Part shown: one piece after another, positions 43,407 to 52,039 of the stretch | Layout of the letters: each line of letters opens with the position of its first letter | How positions within the stretch are numbered: position 1 is the stretch's first letter | Source: 2-01-FULL-41-14 sp046317875 | Lineage (GTDB): Bacteria > Pseudomonadota > Alphaproteobacteria > UBA7879 > UBA5542 | Direction of reading: 5' to 3' | DNA length: 64,000 nucleotides | NCBI GenBank assembly: GCA_046317875.1 | Contig: JBKCVN010000010.1 | Coordinates: 1-64,000 of the forward strand | Program-made: the position numbers and the translations under genes | The notes under the pieces: model-generated | Told to the model about the DNA's origin: nothing | The model's database searches: none | The model's input: the letters and a program-made list of their open reading frames with translations, nothing else

Positions 43407-44714
43407 ATGAAATTATCCCAATACTTTTTACCAACCCTTAAAGAAACACCCAGTGAAGCCCAAGTGGTTTCTCATCGCTTAATGCTGCGGGCTGGCATGA
43501 TTGCCCAAGATACGGTGGGGATTTATTCATGGCTGCCCTTTGGGTTAAAAGTGCTGCAGAATGTAGAGCAAGTCATTCGGGAAGAACAAGACAGGGTGGG
43601 CTGCCAAGAGGTTTTAATGCCCTTGTTCCAGAATCGGGACTTGTGGAAGGAAAGTGGACGCGACGATGCCTATGGCAAAGAAATGTTGCGCATAGAAGAC
43701 CGTCACGAACGGGAAATGGTATTTGCCCCTTCGTCGGAAGAAGTGGTGCATGATTTATTTCGTCGTCATTTAAAAAGCTATAAGGATTTGCCCAAGTGTT
43801 TTTACCAAATTCACTGGAAATTTCGGGACGAAGTGCGGCCCCGTTTTGGCATCATGCGGGGTCGTGAGTTTTTGATGAAGGATGGATATTCCTTTGATAT
43901 AAATGCGGAAGCCGCGCGGGAAACTTATAAAAAAATTCTTCGGTCGTACCTGGCCATTTTTAAGCGATTGGGCTTGGTGGCCTTGCCCATGCGCGCCGAC
44001 ACTGGACCCATTGGCGGGGATTTAAGCCATGAGTTTCATGTGCTGGCCCAAACGGGAGAAAGTGGCGTTTTCTATGACCAGAAATATGATCGTCTTAAGG
44101 AAAATATCGAGTCGATGGACGTGGAAGACCTGCTGCAGCTGTATGCCAGTACGGATGAAATGCATGATCCGGCCACATGTCCTGTGCCGGCCAGTGATTT
44201 GAAAGAAGCCCGAGGGATTGAAGTGGGGCATATTTTTTATTATGGCACAAAATACACCAAAGCCATGAACATCACCGTTATGGGGCCAGATGGTAAACCT
44301 TTGCACCCTGAGGGGGGATGTTATGGAATTGGCGTGTCGCGCGTGGTGGGGGCCTTGATCGAGGCCAATCATGATGACCGTGGGATCATTTGGCCAGAAG
44401 TTGTATCCCCCTTTTTGGTAGGATTGATTAATTTAAAAATCAAGGATGTGGCTTTGTCCCAGTTATGCGAGAAGCTTTACGCCCAGATGGCTGCCGCTGG
44501 TATTTCTGTTTTGTATGATGATCGGGATGAAGGGGCAGGATTCAAGTTTTCGAATATGGATTTAATTGGTCTGCCCTGGCAGCTTATTGTGGGCCCTCGC
44601 AGTGTGGACAGTCAAACCGTAGAAGTGAAAAATAGGCGGACAGGGCATGTAACAGAAATTTCTGTAGATACTGTTTTGTCATTTCTTAAAGAGACGTTAA
44701 AATCGTTTTTATGA
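43407..44714 (+). CDS. proS: Prolyl-tRNA synthetase (short, alphaproteobacterial type)
   Basis: This class II synthetase for proline has 435 residues, the short ProS form typical of alphaproteobacteria and mitochondria that lacks the large editing insertion. It begins MKLSQYFLPTLKETPSEAQVVSHRLMLRAGMI, with motif 2 in FRDEVRPRFGIMRGREFLMKDGYSF and motif 3 in GCYGIGVSRVVGA. Cys-mischarged tRNA would need an external YbaK/ProX-type editing protein, not seen here. It overlaps lolC by 4 bp and opens the proS-lolC-lolD-dnaE cluster common in alphaproteobacteria. Confidence 0.96.
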   Translation: MKLSQYFLPTLKETPSEAQVVSHRLMLRAGMIAQDTVGIYSWLPFGLKVLQNVEQVIREEQDRVGCQEVLMPLFQNRDLWKESGRDDAYGKEMLRIEDRHEREMVFAPSSEEVVHDLFRRHLKSYKDLPKCFYQIHWKFRDEVRPRFGIMRGREFLMKDGYSFDINAEAARETYKKILRSYLAIFKRLGLVALPMRADTGPIGGDLSHEFHVLAQTGESGVFYDQKYDRLKENIESMDVEDLLQLYASTDEMHDPATCPVPASDLKEARGIEVGHIFYYGTKYTKAMNITVMGPDGKPLHPEGGCYGIGVSRVVGALIEANHDDRGIIWPEVVSPFLVGLINLKIKDVALSQLCEKLYAQMAAAGISVLYDDRDEGAGFKFSNMDLIGLPWQLIVGPRSVDSQTVEVKNRRTGHVTEISVDTVLSFLKETLKSFL

Positions 44715-45955
44715 TTAAGTTTCAGAAAATGATGGTGCGGCGTTATTTATGGCCGCGGCGTGCAGAAAGCTTTTTAAAAGTTATTAACGTATTCTCGTTG
44801 CTGGGCATCACATTGGGGGTGGCCACCCTTATTGTTGTGATGTCGGTAATGAACGGGTTTCGCCACGAGTTGATGTCTAAAATTTTAGAATTCAACAGTC
44901 ACCTGACCGTAACTGACCACGAAACAGGTTTTGCTGATTTGTCTTCTATTTCTGGTCAAATTTCAGCGATCAAGGGGGTTGAGCGTCTAGTGCCCGTTAT
45001 TGAAGGGCAGGGGATGTTATCTTTTAATAGTCAGTCCTTTGGGGTGGTTATTCGGGGGCTGCCCTATGACCATTTAATATCCAGGACTATTTTAACCCAA
45101 AAAAATCTAATGGGATCTTTCTTTCCCTTCCGAAGCGATGAGGATGGCATTGCGGTGGGGGCCAGATTGGCCGAAAAGGCCCGTTTGAAAATAGGAGACC
45201 CCGTGCGGTTGATTATTCCCGAGGGGCATTTGACCCCCTTTGGGCGCATGCCTCGCACCCAGACGTTCAAGTTAGAAGCCATTTATGAGTCAGGGGTGTT
45301 TGAATATGATAGTGGGGTGGTTTTTATACCCTTCGGGGCCGCTAATAATTTCTTTCAAAAAGAAGGAAAAATAAGTTATATCGAACTGTTCTTAGCCGAT
45401 CCTTACCAAACTGATCCTGTGATTAATGACCTTCAAAACCTATTAAAACGGCCTTCACAATACCTGACTTGGTCCCAGGCTAATGCGAGTTTCTTTGAAG
45501 TAATTAAGGTGGAACGAAACGTCATGTTCCTTATTCTAAGCCTGATTATTTTAATTGCGGTTTTTAACATTATTTCGAGCTTAATTATATTGGTAAAGGA
45601 TAAAACCCAAGATGTGGCTATTTTAAAAACCATGGGCGCCAGCTCGCATCAAATTATGACCATTTTTGCAGGAGTAGGCACCTTGTTGGGCGTTATAGGC
45701 ACGGTGGCAGGGGTGGCGATTGGGGTATGGGTGGCCCTAAATCTGGAATCCATTCGTCAGTTTTTACAATGGGTGACAAATTCGACCTTGTTTCATCAGG
45801 AATTTTACTTTTTAACCGAGCTTCCGTCCCAATTAGATGTATCACAAATTCTGGGTATTTCATTGATGAGTTTAGGATTTTCCATTTTGGCCACGCTTTA
45901 TCCCGCTTGGAAGGCCTCGAAACTAAGCCCCATCGAGGCGTTGCGTTATGAATAG
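44711..45955 (+). CDS. lolC: Lipoprotein-releasing ABC transporter permease
   Basis: LolC extracts lipoproteins from the inner membrane and hands them to LolA. The 414-residue protein has the FtsX-type layout: one N-terminal membrane segment (LLGITLGVATLIVVMSVMNGF), a periplasmic domain of about 200 residues, and three C-terminal segments ending PAWKASKLSPIEALRYE. As is usual in alphaproteobacteria, there is a single permease gene rather than separate lolC and lolE. It overlaps proS by 4 bp and lolD by 8 bp. Its clients in this window include the lipoproteins at 31403 and 59061. Confidence 0.94.
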   Translation: MIKFQKMMVRRYLWPRRAESFLKVINVFSLLGITLGVATLIVVMSVMNGFRHELMSKILEFNSHLTVTDHETGFADLSSISGQISAIKGVERLVPVIEGQGMLSFNSQSFGVVIRGLPYDHLISRTILTQKNLMGSFFPFRSDEDGIAVGARLAEKARLKIGDPVRLIIPEGHLTPFGRMPRTQTFKLEAIYESGVFEYDSGVVFIPFGAANNFFQKEGKISYIELFLADPYQTDPVINDLQNLLKRPSQYLTWSQANASFFEVIKVERNVMFLILSLIILIAVFNIISSLIILVKDKTQDVAILKTMGASSHQIMTIFAGVGTLLGVIGTVAGVAIGVWVALNLESIRQFLQWVTNSTLFHQEFYFLTELPSQLDVSQILGISLMSLGFSILATLYPAWKASKLSPIEALRYE

Positions 45956-46628
45956 TCCTTTGGTTCACCTTAATAATGTTCATAAAAAATTCTATGAAAG
46001 TTCTTATTTTGTTCATATCTTAAAAGGCGTTAACCTCAGCATAGAAAAAGGCCAAGTGGTGGGGTTATTGGGGGAATCGGGGGTGGGAAAATCCACGCTT
46101 CTTCATGTGATGGGATTGTTGGATACTATTACTTCGGGTGAAGTTTTTATTGATGAAATGAATTTAACCCATTTTTCCGAGCAAGAACGCACCTGTTTTA
46201 GACGCAAACATGTGGGATTTATTTATCAAAAACATTATTTACTTTCAGAATTTAACGTGCTGGAAAATGTGATGATGCCTCTTTTAATTCAGGGTATGGA
46301 TAAAAAAGAGGCCGAATTTAAATCAACGGAGATGTTAGAAAAGGTCTCCTTGTCCCATCGTTTAAAATACTCGGTGCTTAAGTTGTCAGGCGGTGAGCAA
46401 CAACGTGTTTCCGTGGCCCGAGCCTTGGTAAAAAAGCCCAAGATTTTGTTGGCGGATGAACCTACAGGGAACTTGGATGAAGACACAGGCAATCAGGTTT
46501 TTGATTTATTCCTAGGCCTGGCCAAACAGCAGAATGTTACCACATTTATGGTGACCCATAATAAAAATCTAACCCGGCAAATGGATCGCGTTCTTTTGTT
46601 GGAAGATGGGGTGGTTAAGGAACAATGA
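45948..46628 (+). CDS. lolD: Lipoprotein-releasing ABC transporter ATP-binding protein
   Basis: LolD is the ATPase of the lipoprotein release system. The protein has 226 residues with Walker A GESGVGKSTLLH, the Q-loop region GFIYQKHYLLSEFNVLENV, signature LSGGEQQRVSVARAL and Walker B ILLADEPTGNLDE. The LSEF-N-LENV stretch is characteristic of LolD. It overlaps lolC by 8 bp and dnaE by 4 bp. Confidence 0.95.
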   Translation: MNSPLVHLNNVHKKFYESSYFVHILKGVNLSIEKGQVVGLLGESGVGKSTLLHVMGLLDTITSGEVFIDEMNLTHFSEQERTCFRRKHVGFIYQKHYLLSEFNVLENVMMPLLIQGMDKKEAEFKSTEMLEKVSLSHRLKYSVLKLSGGEQQRVSVARALVKKPKILLADEPTGNLDEDTGNQVFDLFLGLAKQQNVTTFMVTHNKNLTRQMDRVLLLEDGVVKEQ

Positions 46629-49600
46629 CCCGTCCTTCTTTTATTCATTTGCGTGTGCATACGGCCTATTCTTTGTTAGAAGGTGCCTTAAAGATTCCCC
46701 AGATTATAGAGTTGTGTAAAAAGCACAATATGCCGGCGGTTGCTATGACGGATAGCAATAATATGTTTGGGGCATTAGAATTTTCCATGGCCTGTGCCAA
46801 AAATAAGATCCAGCCTTTGGTGGGGATTGAAATTGGCCTGGGTCTTCCCCAGTTCAAGGATACCTTGGAAGGAGTGCCGTCCATGGTTCTTTTGGCGCAA
46901 ACAAAAGAAGGATATGGGAATCTTTTAAAGCTGGTGAGTCAGGTGTATGCCGAGCTTCCCACCCGTCGGGTGCCCCATATCACGTTAGAAGACCTGAGTC
47001 GATATGCCCCAGGCTTGATTGCATTATCAGGGGCCGCCCAGGGGCCTTTAGGAAAATTAGTTCTTCAGAACCAAAAGGAAGAAGCCAAAAAATGCATCCA
47101 ACAATTGAAGACCATATTTGGGGATCGGTTCTATATGGAATTGCAGCGCCATGGGTTGGATATAGAAGATAAAACAGAAGAATTCTTTATTGAAGAGGCC
47201 TATGCCCATCATATTCCTTTAGTTGCCACCAATAACTGCTTTTTTTCCGAAGCCGCCATGTATGAAGCCCACGATGCATTACTGTGTGTGGCGGCAGGGG
47301 CCTATGTGATGGAAGAGAATAGACGGCGAGAGTCGCCTCATCACTTCTTTAAATCTCAGAAAGAGATGGCAGATCTTTTCCAAGACATTCCCGAGGCTAT
47401 TCAGAATACCGTTCTGATTGCAGAGCGGTGCTCGTTTATGCCCGAGCCTTCCCCTAAGCCCTTATTACCCTTATTTCAAACTGATTCTGGCCGCAGCGAA
47501 GAAGAAGAACTGCGCCATCAAGCCGAGGTGGGTCTTGAAAAAAGACTGGCTCACAAAAAAACACCTGAGCCTGAAAAAGCATCTTTAAGGGAACAATACA
47601 AAAAACGCCTAGATTACGAAATTTCCATCATTATTCAAATGGGGTTTGCCGGATATTTTTTGATTGTTTCCGATTTTATTAAGTGGGCAAAGGAACAGAA
47701 AATACCCGTGGGGCCGGGTCGTGGATCGGGGGCTGGATCTTTGGTGGCGTGGTCATTGTTGATTACGGATATAGACCCCATAGAATTTAACCTTATTTTC
47801 GAGCGGTTTCTAAACCCTGAACGTGTTTCCATGCCGGACTTTGATATCGATTTTTGCCAAGATCGACGGGATGAGGTGATTCAATACGTTCAACATCGGT
47901 ATGGGTCAGAAAAAGTGGCCCACATTATTACCTTTGGAACCTTGCAAGCCCGAGCCGTTTTAAGAGATGTTGGAAGGGTTTTACAAATGCCCTATAGCCA
48001 GGTGGATCGTATTTGTAAACTGGTTCCTTTTAATCCGGCCAGCCCCTGCACATTACAAGAAGCCATTAATCAAGAACCTTTGTTGCGCGAAATGCGCCGT
48101 GAAGATGAATCTGTGGCGAAGCTTATGGATATTTCGCTGAAACTAGAGGGGCTGTATCGCCATGCGTCTACCCATGCGGCGGGCATGATTATTGCTGCCC
48201 GTCCCTTAGACGAGGAAGTGCCCCTTTATCGGGATCCCAAATCCGACATCTTGGCTACTCAATTTAGTATGAAATATGTGGAATTGGCGGGGTTGGTGAA
48301 GTTCGACTTTCTTGGATTAAAAACCCTGACTATCCTGGAAAAAGCAGCCCAGATGGCCCGAGATCAGGGGCATGACCTTGAGATCTCAGAAATACCCCTG
48401 ACGGATGAGAAGACCTTCGAGCTGCTGAGGCGGGCAGAAACGGTGGGGCTATTTCAGGTGGAGGGCCAGGGTATGCGGGATGTTCTCCGCCGATTGAGGC
48501 CCGAAAAATTTGAAGAGCTGATTGATGTAAACGCCTTGTATCGCCCTGGACCTATGGACGATATTCCTAGATATTTGGCCTGTAAGCATGGTGAGCAAAA
48601 GGTTTCTTATTTGCATCCCGCGTTGGAACCCATTTTGAAATCCACCCATGGAGTGATGGTTTATCAAGAGCAAGTCATGCAGATTGCCCAGGTTTTGGCA
48701 GGATATACCCTGGGAGGCGCCGATCTTTTACGCCGTGCTATGGGTAAAAAAATAAAATCCGAAATGGATGCCCAGCGGGCTATTTTCACGGAAGGAGCCG
48801 TTAAGAATCGGATCGACCGGGAGGTGGCTTCGCAAATATTTGACCAGATGGCCAAATTTGCCGGCTATGGATTTAACAAATCGCACTCGGCTCCCTATGC
48901 GTTAGTATCTTATCAAACGGCCTATATGAAAGCCAACTTCCCCCACGAGTTTTTGGCGGCCACCATGACGTACGATATGCATAATACGGATAAGCTGGCT
49001 GTGTATTACCAGGAGCTAAAGGATATGGGGATCAAACTGTTACCCCCCGATGTTAATAAGTCATCCGCTTTGTTTACGGTGGAGGTTGACCCTTTGACTG
49101 AGGAAAAATCCATTCGATACGCTTTGGGGGCCTTAAAAAATGTGGGTGTTCAGGCCATGGAAACCTTAACTCACGAAAGGCAAAAAGGGGGACCTTTTAA
49201 GCATCTGGGTGATTTTTTAAGCCGCCTGAGTGGAAAAGTACTGAATAAGAGACAGCTGGAAAATATGATTGCGGCAGGGGCCATGGATTGTTTAAACCCT
49301 AATCGGCGGGCGCTTTATGAATCGGTTGAGGCCATGCTGAAACATACAAGCGCCTGGGCCCAAACAAGGGGAAGTAGTCAAACCGTTCTGTTTGCCCGGG
49401 AAGAAACCCAAGACACATTCACTGTGCAAAATATGAATGACTGGGGTATTTTAGAGCGTCTTTCAAAAGAAGCCGATGCTGTAGGATTTTATTTGTCATC
49501 ACACCCTTTACAAGCCTATGGAGAAGAGGCTTTGTCCCATTTATCTATTGTGCGTAGTATGGATTTAGAAAACTATGGGGGGGCTGTGGCACGGATGGTG

Positions 49601-50071
49601 GGGTTGCCTGCTTCTTTTAAAATTAAAACGTCTAAAAAAGGGAACCGTTTTGCGTTTATGGGATTGTCCGATGCCTATGGGACCTATGAAATTTTAGTAT
49701 TTTCCGACAAATTAGATCACGCTCGAGAGTTGATAGAAAAAGGAGACCCCCTTTTTATTCAGGTTTCCTTAAAAAAAGACGAGCAGGGGGCTTTGCGATT
49801 GGCCGCTTTGGATTTTAAAGAATTGGCCACGGTGGTGGCCTCGTTAAAATATAGCGTGTCCTTGCACATGGATAGTTTGTCTTCAATTGAAGGCTTAAAA
49901 AGCTTTTTGGATTCAAAACCGAAAGGCAAAATGGAAGTTAAGCTTTTCTTGACGCAAGAGTCTGGCCAGTTAGAAGTGACCTTGCCCGAGAAGTATCATC
50001 TATCATTTGATGATCGGGAATGGTTAAAAAATCTGACAGGTATAAGACTAGAAGAAAAAATAGATGCTTAG
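46625..50071 (+). CDS. dnaE: DNA polymerase III subunit alpha
   Basis: This is the replicative polymerase catalytic subunit, with 1148 residues. The N-terminal PHP domain opens FIHLRVHTAYSLLEGA. The palm catalytic Asp pair is in MPDFDIDFCQDRRDEV. Further family blocks are GPGRGSGAGSLVAW, AGLVKFDFLGLKTL, DVNALYRPGPMD and KSHSAPYALVSYQTAYMKANFP. The C-terminal part has the OB-type region (YGTYEILVFSDKL). It ends the proS-lolC-lolD-dnaE cluster. It looks intact and is the only copy seen. Confidence 0.96.
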   Translation: MTRPSFIHLRVHTAYSLLEGALKIPQIIELCKKHNMPAVAMTDSNNMFGALEFSMACAKNKIQPLVGIEIGLGLPQFKDTLEGVPSMVLLAQTKEGYGNLLKLVSQVYAELPTRRVPHITLEDLSRYAPGLIALSGAAQGPLGKLVLQNQKEEAKKCIQQLKTIFGDRFYMELQRHGLDIEDKTEEFFIEEAYAHHIPLVATNNCFFSEAAMYEAHDALLCVAAGAYVMEENRRRESPHHFFKSQKEMADLFQDIPEAIQNTVLIAERCSFMPEPSPKPLLPLFQTDSGRSEEEELRHQAEVGLEKRLAHKKTPEPEKASLREQYKKRLDYEISIIIQMGFAGYFLIVSDFIKWAKEQKIPVGPGRGSGAGSLVAWSLLITDIDPIEFNLIFERFLNPERVSMPDFDIDFCQDRRDEVIQYVQHRYGSEKVAHIITFGTLQARAVLRDVGRVLQMPYSQVDRICKLVPFNPASPCTLQEAINQEPLLREMRREDESVAKLMDISLKLEGLYRHASTHAAGMIIAARPLDEEVPLYRDPKSDILATQFSMKYVELAGLVKFDFLGLKTLTILEKAAQMARDQGHDLEISEIPLTDEKTFELLRRAETVGLFQVEGQGMRDVLRRLRPEKFEELIDVNALYRPGPMDDIPRYLACKHGEQKVSYLHPALEPILKSTHGVMVYQEQVMQIAQVLAGYTLGGADLLRRAMGKKIKSEMDAQRAIFTEGAVKNRIDREVASQIFDQMAKFAGYGFNKSHSAPYALVSYQTAYMKANFPHEFLAATMTYDMHNTDKLAVYYQELKDMGIKLLPPDVNKSSALFTVEVDPLTEEKSIRYALGALKNVGVQAMETLTHERQKGGPFKHLGDFLSRLSGKVLNKRQLENMIAAGAMDCLNPNRRALYESVEAMLKHTSAWAQTRGSSQTVLFAREETQDTFTVQNMNDWGILERLSKEADAVGFYLSSHPLQAYGEEALSHLSIVRSMDLENYGGAVARMVGLPASFKIKTSKKGNRFAFMGLSDAYGTYEILVFSDKLDHARELIEKGDPLFIQVSLKKDEQGALRLAALDFKELATVVASLKYSVSLHMDSLSSIEGLKSFLDSKPKGKMEVKLFLTQESGQLEVTLPEKYHLSFDDREWLKNLTGIRLEEKIDA

Positions 50072-50082
50072 GGGGTAGAAAT

Positions 50083-50883
50083 ATGGGTCGACTTCATGAA
50101 AAAATAGCCTTGATTACAGGGGCAGCCCAAGGGATTGGTTGTGCTATGGCCAAAAGGTTTATTGAAGAGGGGGCCACCGTTATTTTAACGGATGTGCAGG
50201 ATGAACAGGGGATTTGTGTGGCTAAAGAGTTGGGCCCTAAGGCCCATTATTACCATTTGGATGTGAGTGATGAAACCAAATGGATTGAAACACTGGATCG
50301 GGTGATTCATAAATTTAAAAGATTGGATATTTTGGTTAATAATGCCGGCATCACGGGTCTATCCGAAGGGTTTGGTCCCCAAGACCCCGAGAACATTTCC
50401 CTGGAGGATTGGCATGCCATCCATAATGTGAATATGGATGGTGTGTTTTTGGGGTGTAAACAGGGTATCCGTGTGATGAAGAAAACCGGGGGGTCCATTA
50501 TTAACATGTCTTCCCGTTCAGGCGTAGTGGGGATTCCAGGAGCGGCCGCCTATGCCTCGAGTAAGGCTTCTAATCGCAATCATACCAAGACGGTGGCGCT
50601 GTATTGTGCCGAGAAGCAGTATAATATCCGATGCAATTCGATTCACCCGGGGGCCATTCTAACGCCATTATGGGAATGTATGTTGGGTGCAGAACCGCAG
50701 AATAGGGAAGAGGGATTTAGGGCCATTGCAGCGGGTGTTCCCTTGAAACGTATGGGTACGCCCGAAGAGGTGGCAGCACTAGCCGTTTATTTGGCATCCG
50801 ATGAATCGGGGTATGTGACCGGCGCTGAATTTACCATTGATGGGGGCATCTTGGCGGGGTCATCCGCGGCGCCCTCGAAATAA
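50083..50883 (+). CDS. Short-chain dehydrogenase/reductase family oxidoreductase
   Basis: This classical SDR has 266 residues from the ATG at 50083 (MGRLHEKIALITG); the longer frame into dnaE is unlikely. NAD(P) binding is shown by TGAAQGIG, the structural motif by NNAG, and the active site by Ser in NMSSRSG and Tyr-x3-Lys in YASSK. The C-terminal DGG motif is present. It resembles 3-hydroxy-steroid or -acyl dehydrogenases, with an acidic residue after strand 2 (LTDVQ) that favours NAD. The substrate is unknown. It lies 11 bp after dnaE and may be read through from it. Confidence 0.88.
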   Translation: MGRLHEKIALITGAAQGIGCAMAKRFIEEGATVILTDVQDEQGICVAKELGPKAHYYHLDVSDETKWIETLDRVIHKFKRLDILVNNAGITGLSEGFGPQDPENISLEDWHAIHNVNMDGVFLGCKQGIRVMKKTGGSIINMSSRSGVVGIPGAAAYASSKASNRNHTKTVALYCAEKQYNIRCNSIHPGAILTPLWECMLGAEPQNREEGFRAIAAGVPLKRMGTPEEVAALAVYLASDESGYVTGAEFTIDGGILAGSSAAPSK

Positions 50884-50939
50884 AATTATTCCTATATTTT
50901 GCCCTGTTTTTCAATGAAAACCTCATAAAGATAAGTAAA

Positions 50940-50966
50940 ATAGGTATGTAAAAATCGCATACCTAT
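50940..50966. promoter_or_regulatory. Inverted repeat upstream of the predicted small RNA
   Basis: ATAGGTATG and CATACCTAT (9 bp arms, 9 nt spacer) form a perfect dyad at 50940-50966. No T-run follows, so it is not a terminator of the SDR gene. It lies just upstream of a -10-like TAATAT (50973-50978) and could be an operator or a promoter-proximal hairpin. The function is inferred from position only. Confidence 0.4.
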
Positions 50967-50984
50967 ATGGATTAATATGATCTG

Positions 50985-51170
50985 TTTCGGGGTGTAAAAA
51001 AGCTTATATTCAACAGTGAAGCGAGAAATTGCTTCACAAGTTTGCCGAAAGGTTAACCACTTCTAGGCGCAAAGCCTAGAACTAAGAGTTTTCTCTTAGT
51101 TACGTCTCCCAGACGTAAGCCTCCCTGTTAAACTGGGGCCAGAGTAATATCTGGCCCTTTTTATTTTTTT
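50985..51170 (+). ncRNA. Predicted structured small RNA (chain of hairpins with terminator)
   Basis: Within the 323 bp gap between two protein genes I find five perfect hairpins in the last 155 nt. These are 51016-51037 (GTGAAGC stem), 51061-51081 (TTCTAGGC), 51082-51099 (CTAAGAG), 51100-51118 (TTACGTCT) and 51136-51157 (GGGCCAGA). The middle three abut with no spacer. The last is followed by a long T-rich tail, forming a terminator in the plus direction. No open frame of note is present. The 5' end is set from a -10-like TAATAT at 50973-50978. It lacks the SRP RNA GGAAGG-AGCA motif, a tmRNA tag or tRNA-like end, and the single long hairpin of 6S RNA. I cannot assign it to a known family. Confidence 0.6.
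51136..51170 (+). terminator. Rho-independent terminator of the predicted small RNA
   Basis: An 8 bp perfect stem GGGCCAGA/TCTGGCCC with loop GTAATA is followed by TTTTTATTTTTTT. The T-tail is on the plus strand only, so it does not serve ubiG, which is transcribed from the other strand. Confidence 0.88.
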
Positions 51171-51206
51171 GAAGCTGTGGATAGACCGGTTTTCTCGAAG
51201 TGTTTT

Positions 51207-51938
51207 TTATTGAATGCCATAGGCCATATAATTGACCTCTAAAGTGTCTGACAGGACCCATTCATTTTTTAGAATAGAGAAACTGATCCCTTGAAATTTT
51301 ACATCTGAAAACCCGGCGTTAGAAAAATGATGATAAAGCTCGGAGGGTTTAAGAAAGGAAGACCACTGATGTGTACCCTGGGGAACCCATTTTAAAAGAC
51401 GTTCTGCCGCAATAATTCCTTGTAAATAAGATCGCCACGTACGGTTTAGGGTAGCCACAATACACAAACCTTGGGGTTTTGTTTTTTGAAGACATTCCTT
51501 TAAGAAAGCTTGGGGGTTTGGAATGTGCTCTAACACTTCCAAGGCTAGTAACACATCATATGTTTTATGATCATTAAAATCTTCCAGTGTAGATTGGCTG
51601 TAAAAAATATTTAAACCAAAGTGGTGGGCATGGGCTTTGGCCGTTGCAATATTTTCTTTACCGGGGTCAATCGCTGTAACGCTGGCCCCCAGTCGACATA
51701 AGGGTTCGGCCATGAGGCCTCCTCCGCATCCGATATCCAATATATGAAGATTCTTTAGGGGAGTTTTTGAAGGTGTTAACTTAAAGTATGATAACAGTAG
51801 GTTTCTAATGTACCCAAGCCTTACAAAATTAAGGGCATGCAACGACTGATAGGGACCCGATTCATCCCACCATTGATGGGCGAGATTTTCGAACTTTTCC
51901 ACCTCATGAATATGCATATTTTTATGGGGTGTGATCAT
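51207..51938 (-). CDS. ubiG: Ubiquinone biosynthesis O-methyltransferase
   Basis: UbiG performs both O-methylations in ubiquinone synthesis. The protein has 243 residues. The N-terminal KFENLAHQWWDESGPYQSLHALNFVRLGYI is the UbiG signature, followed by the SAM-binding motif ILDIGCGGGLMAEPL and LALEVLEHI. With coq7 at 14527 it shows an aerobic ubiquinone pathway. It is transcribed divergently from the FabK/nitronate monooxygenase-like gene, with a 101 bp AT-rich gap. Confidence 0.94.
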   Translation of the reverse strand: MITPHKNMHIHEVEKFENLAHQWWDESGPYQSLHALNFVRLGYIRNLLLSYFKLTPSKTPLKNLHILDIGCGGGLMAEPLCRLGASVTAIDPGKENIATAKAHAHHFGLNIFYSQSTLEDFNDHKTYDVLLALEVLEHIPNPQAFLKECLQKTKPQGLCIVATLNRTWRSYLQGIIAAERLLKWVPQGTHQWSSFLKPSELYHHFSNAGFSDVKFQGISFSILKNEWVLSDTLEVNYMAYGIQ

Positions 51939-52039
51939 TTTTTTCCCTTTCCTTTAAACATAACATAATTTTCTTTTTTTTTATAAGGACTATTGGTAAG
52001 TTAAGAAAATAAATTAACCTGCAGAAATACAGAAATCTT

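Noticed and set aside
50884..51206. The hairpin region as SRP RNA, tmRNA, 6S RNA or a CRISPR array
   Set aside because: No SRP GGAAGG-AGCA motif, no peptide tag or tRNA-like ends, no single long bulged hairpin, and the hairpins are not repeats of one sequence.
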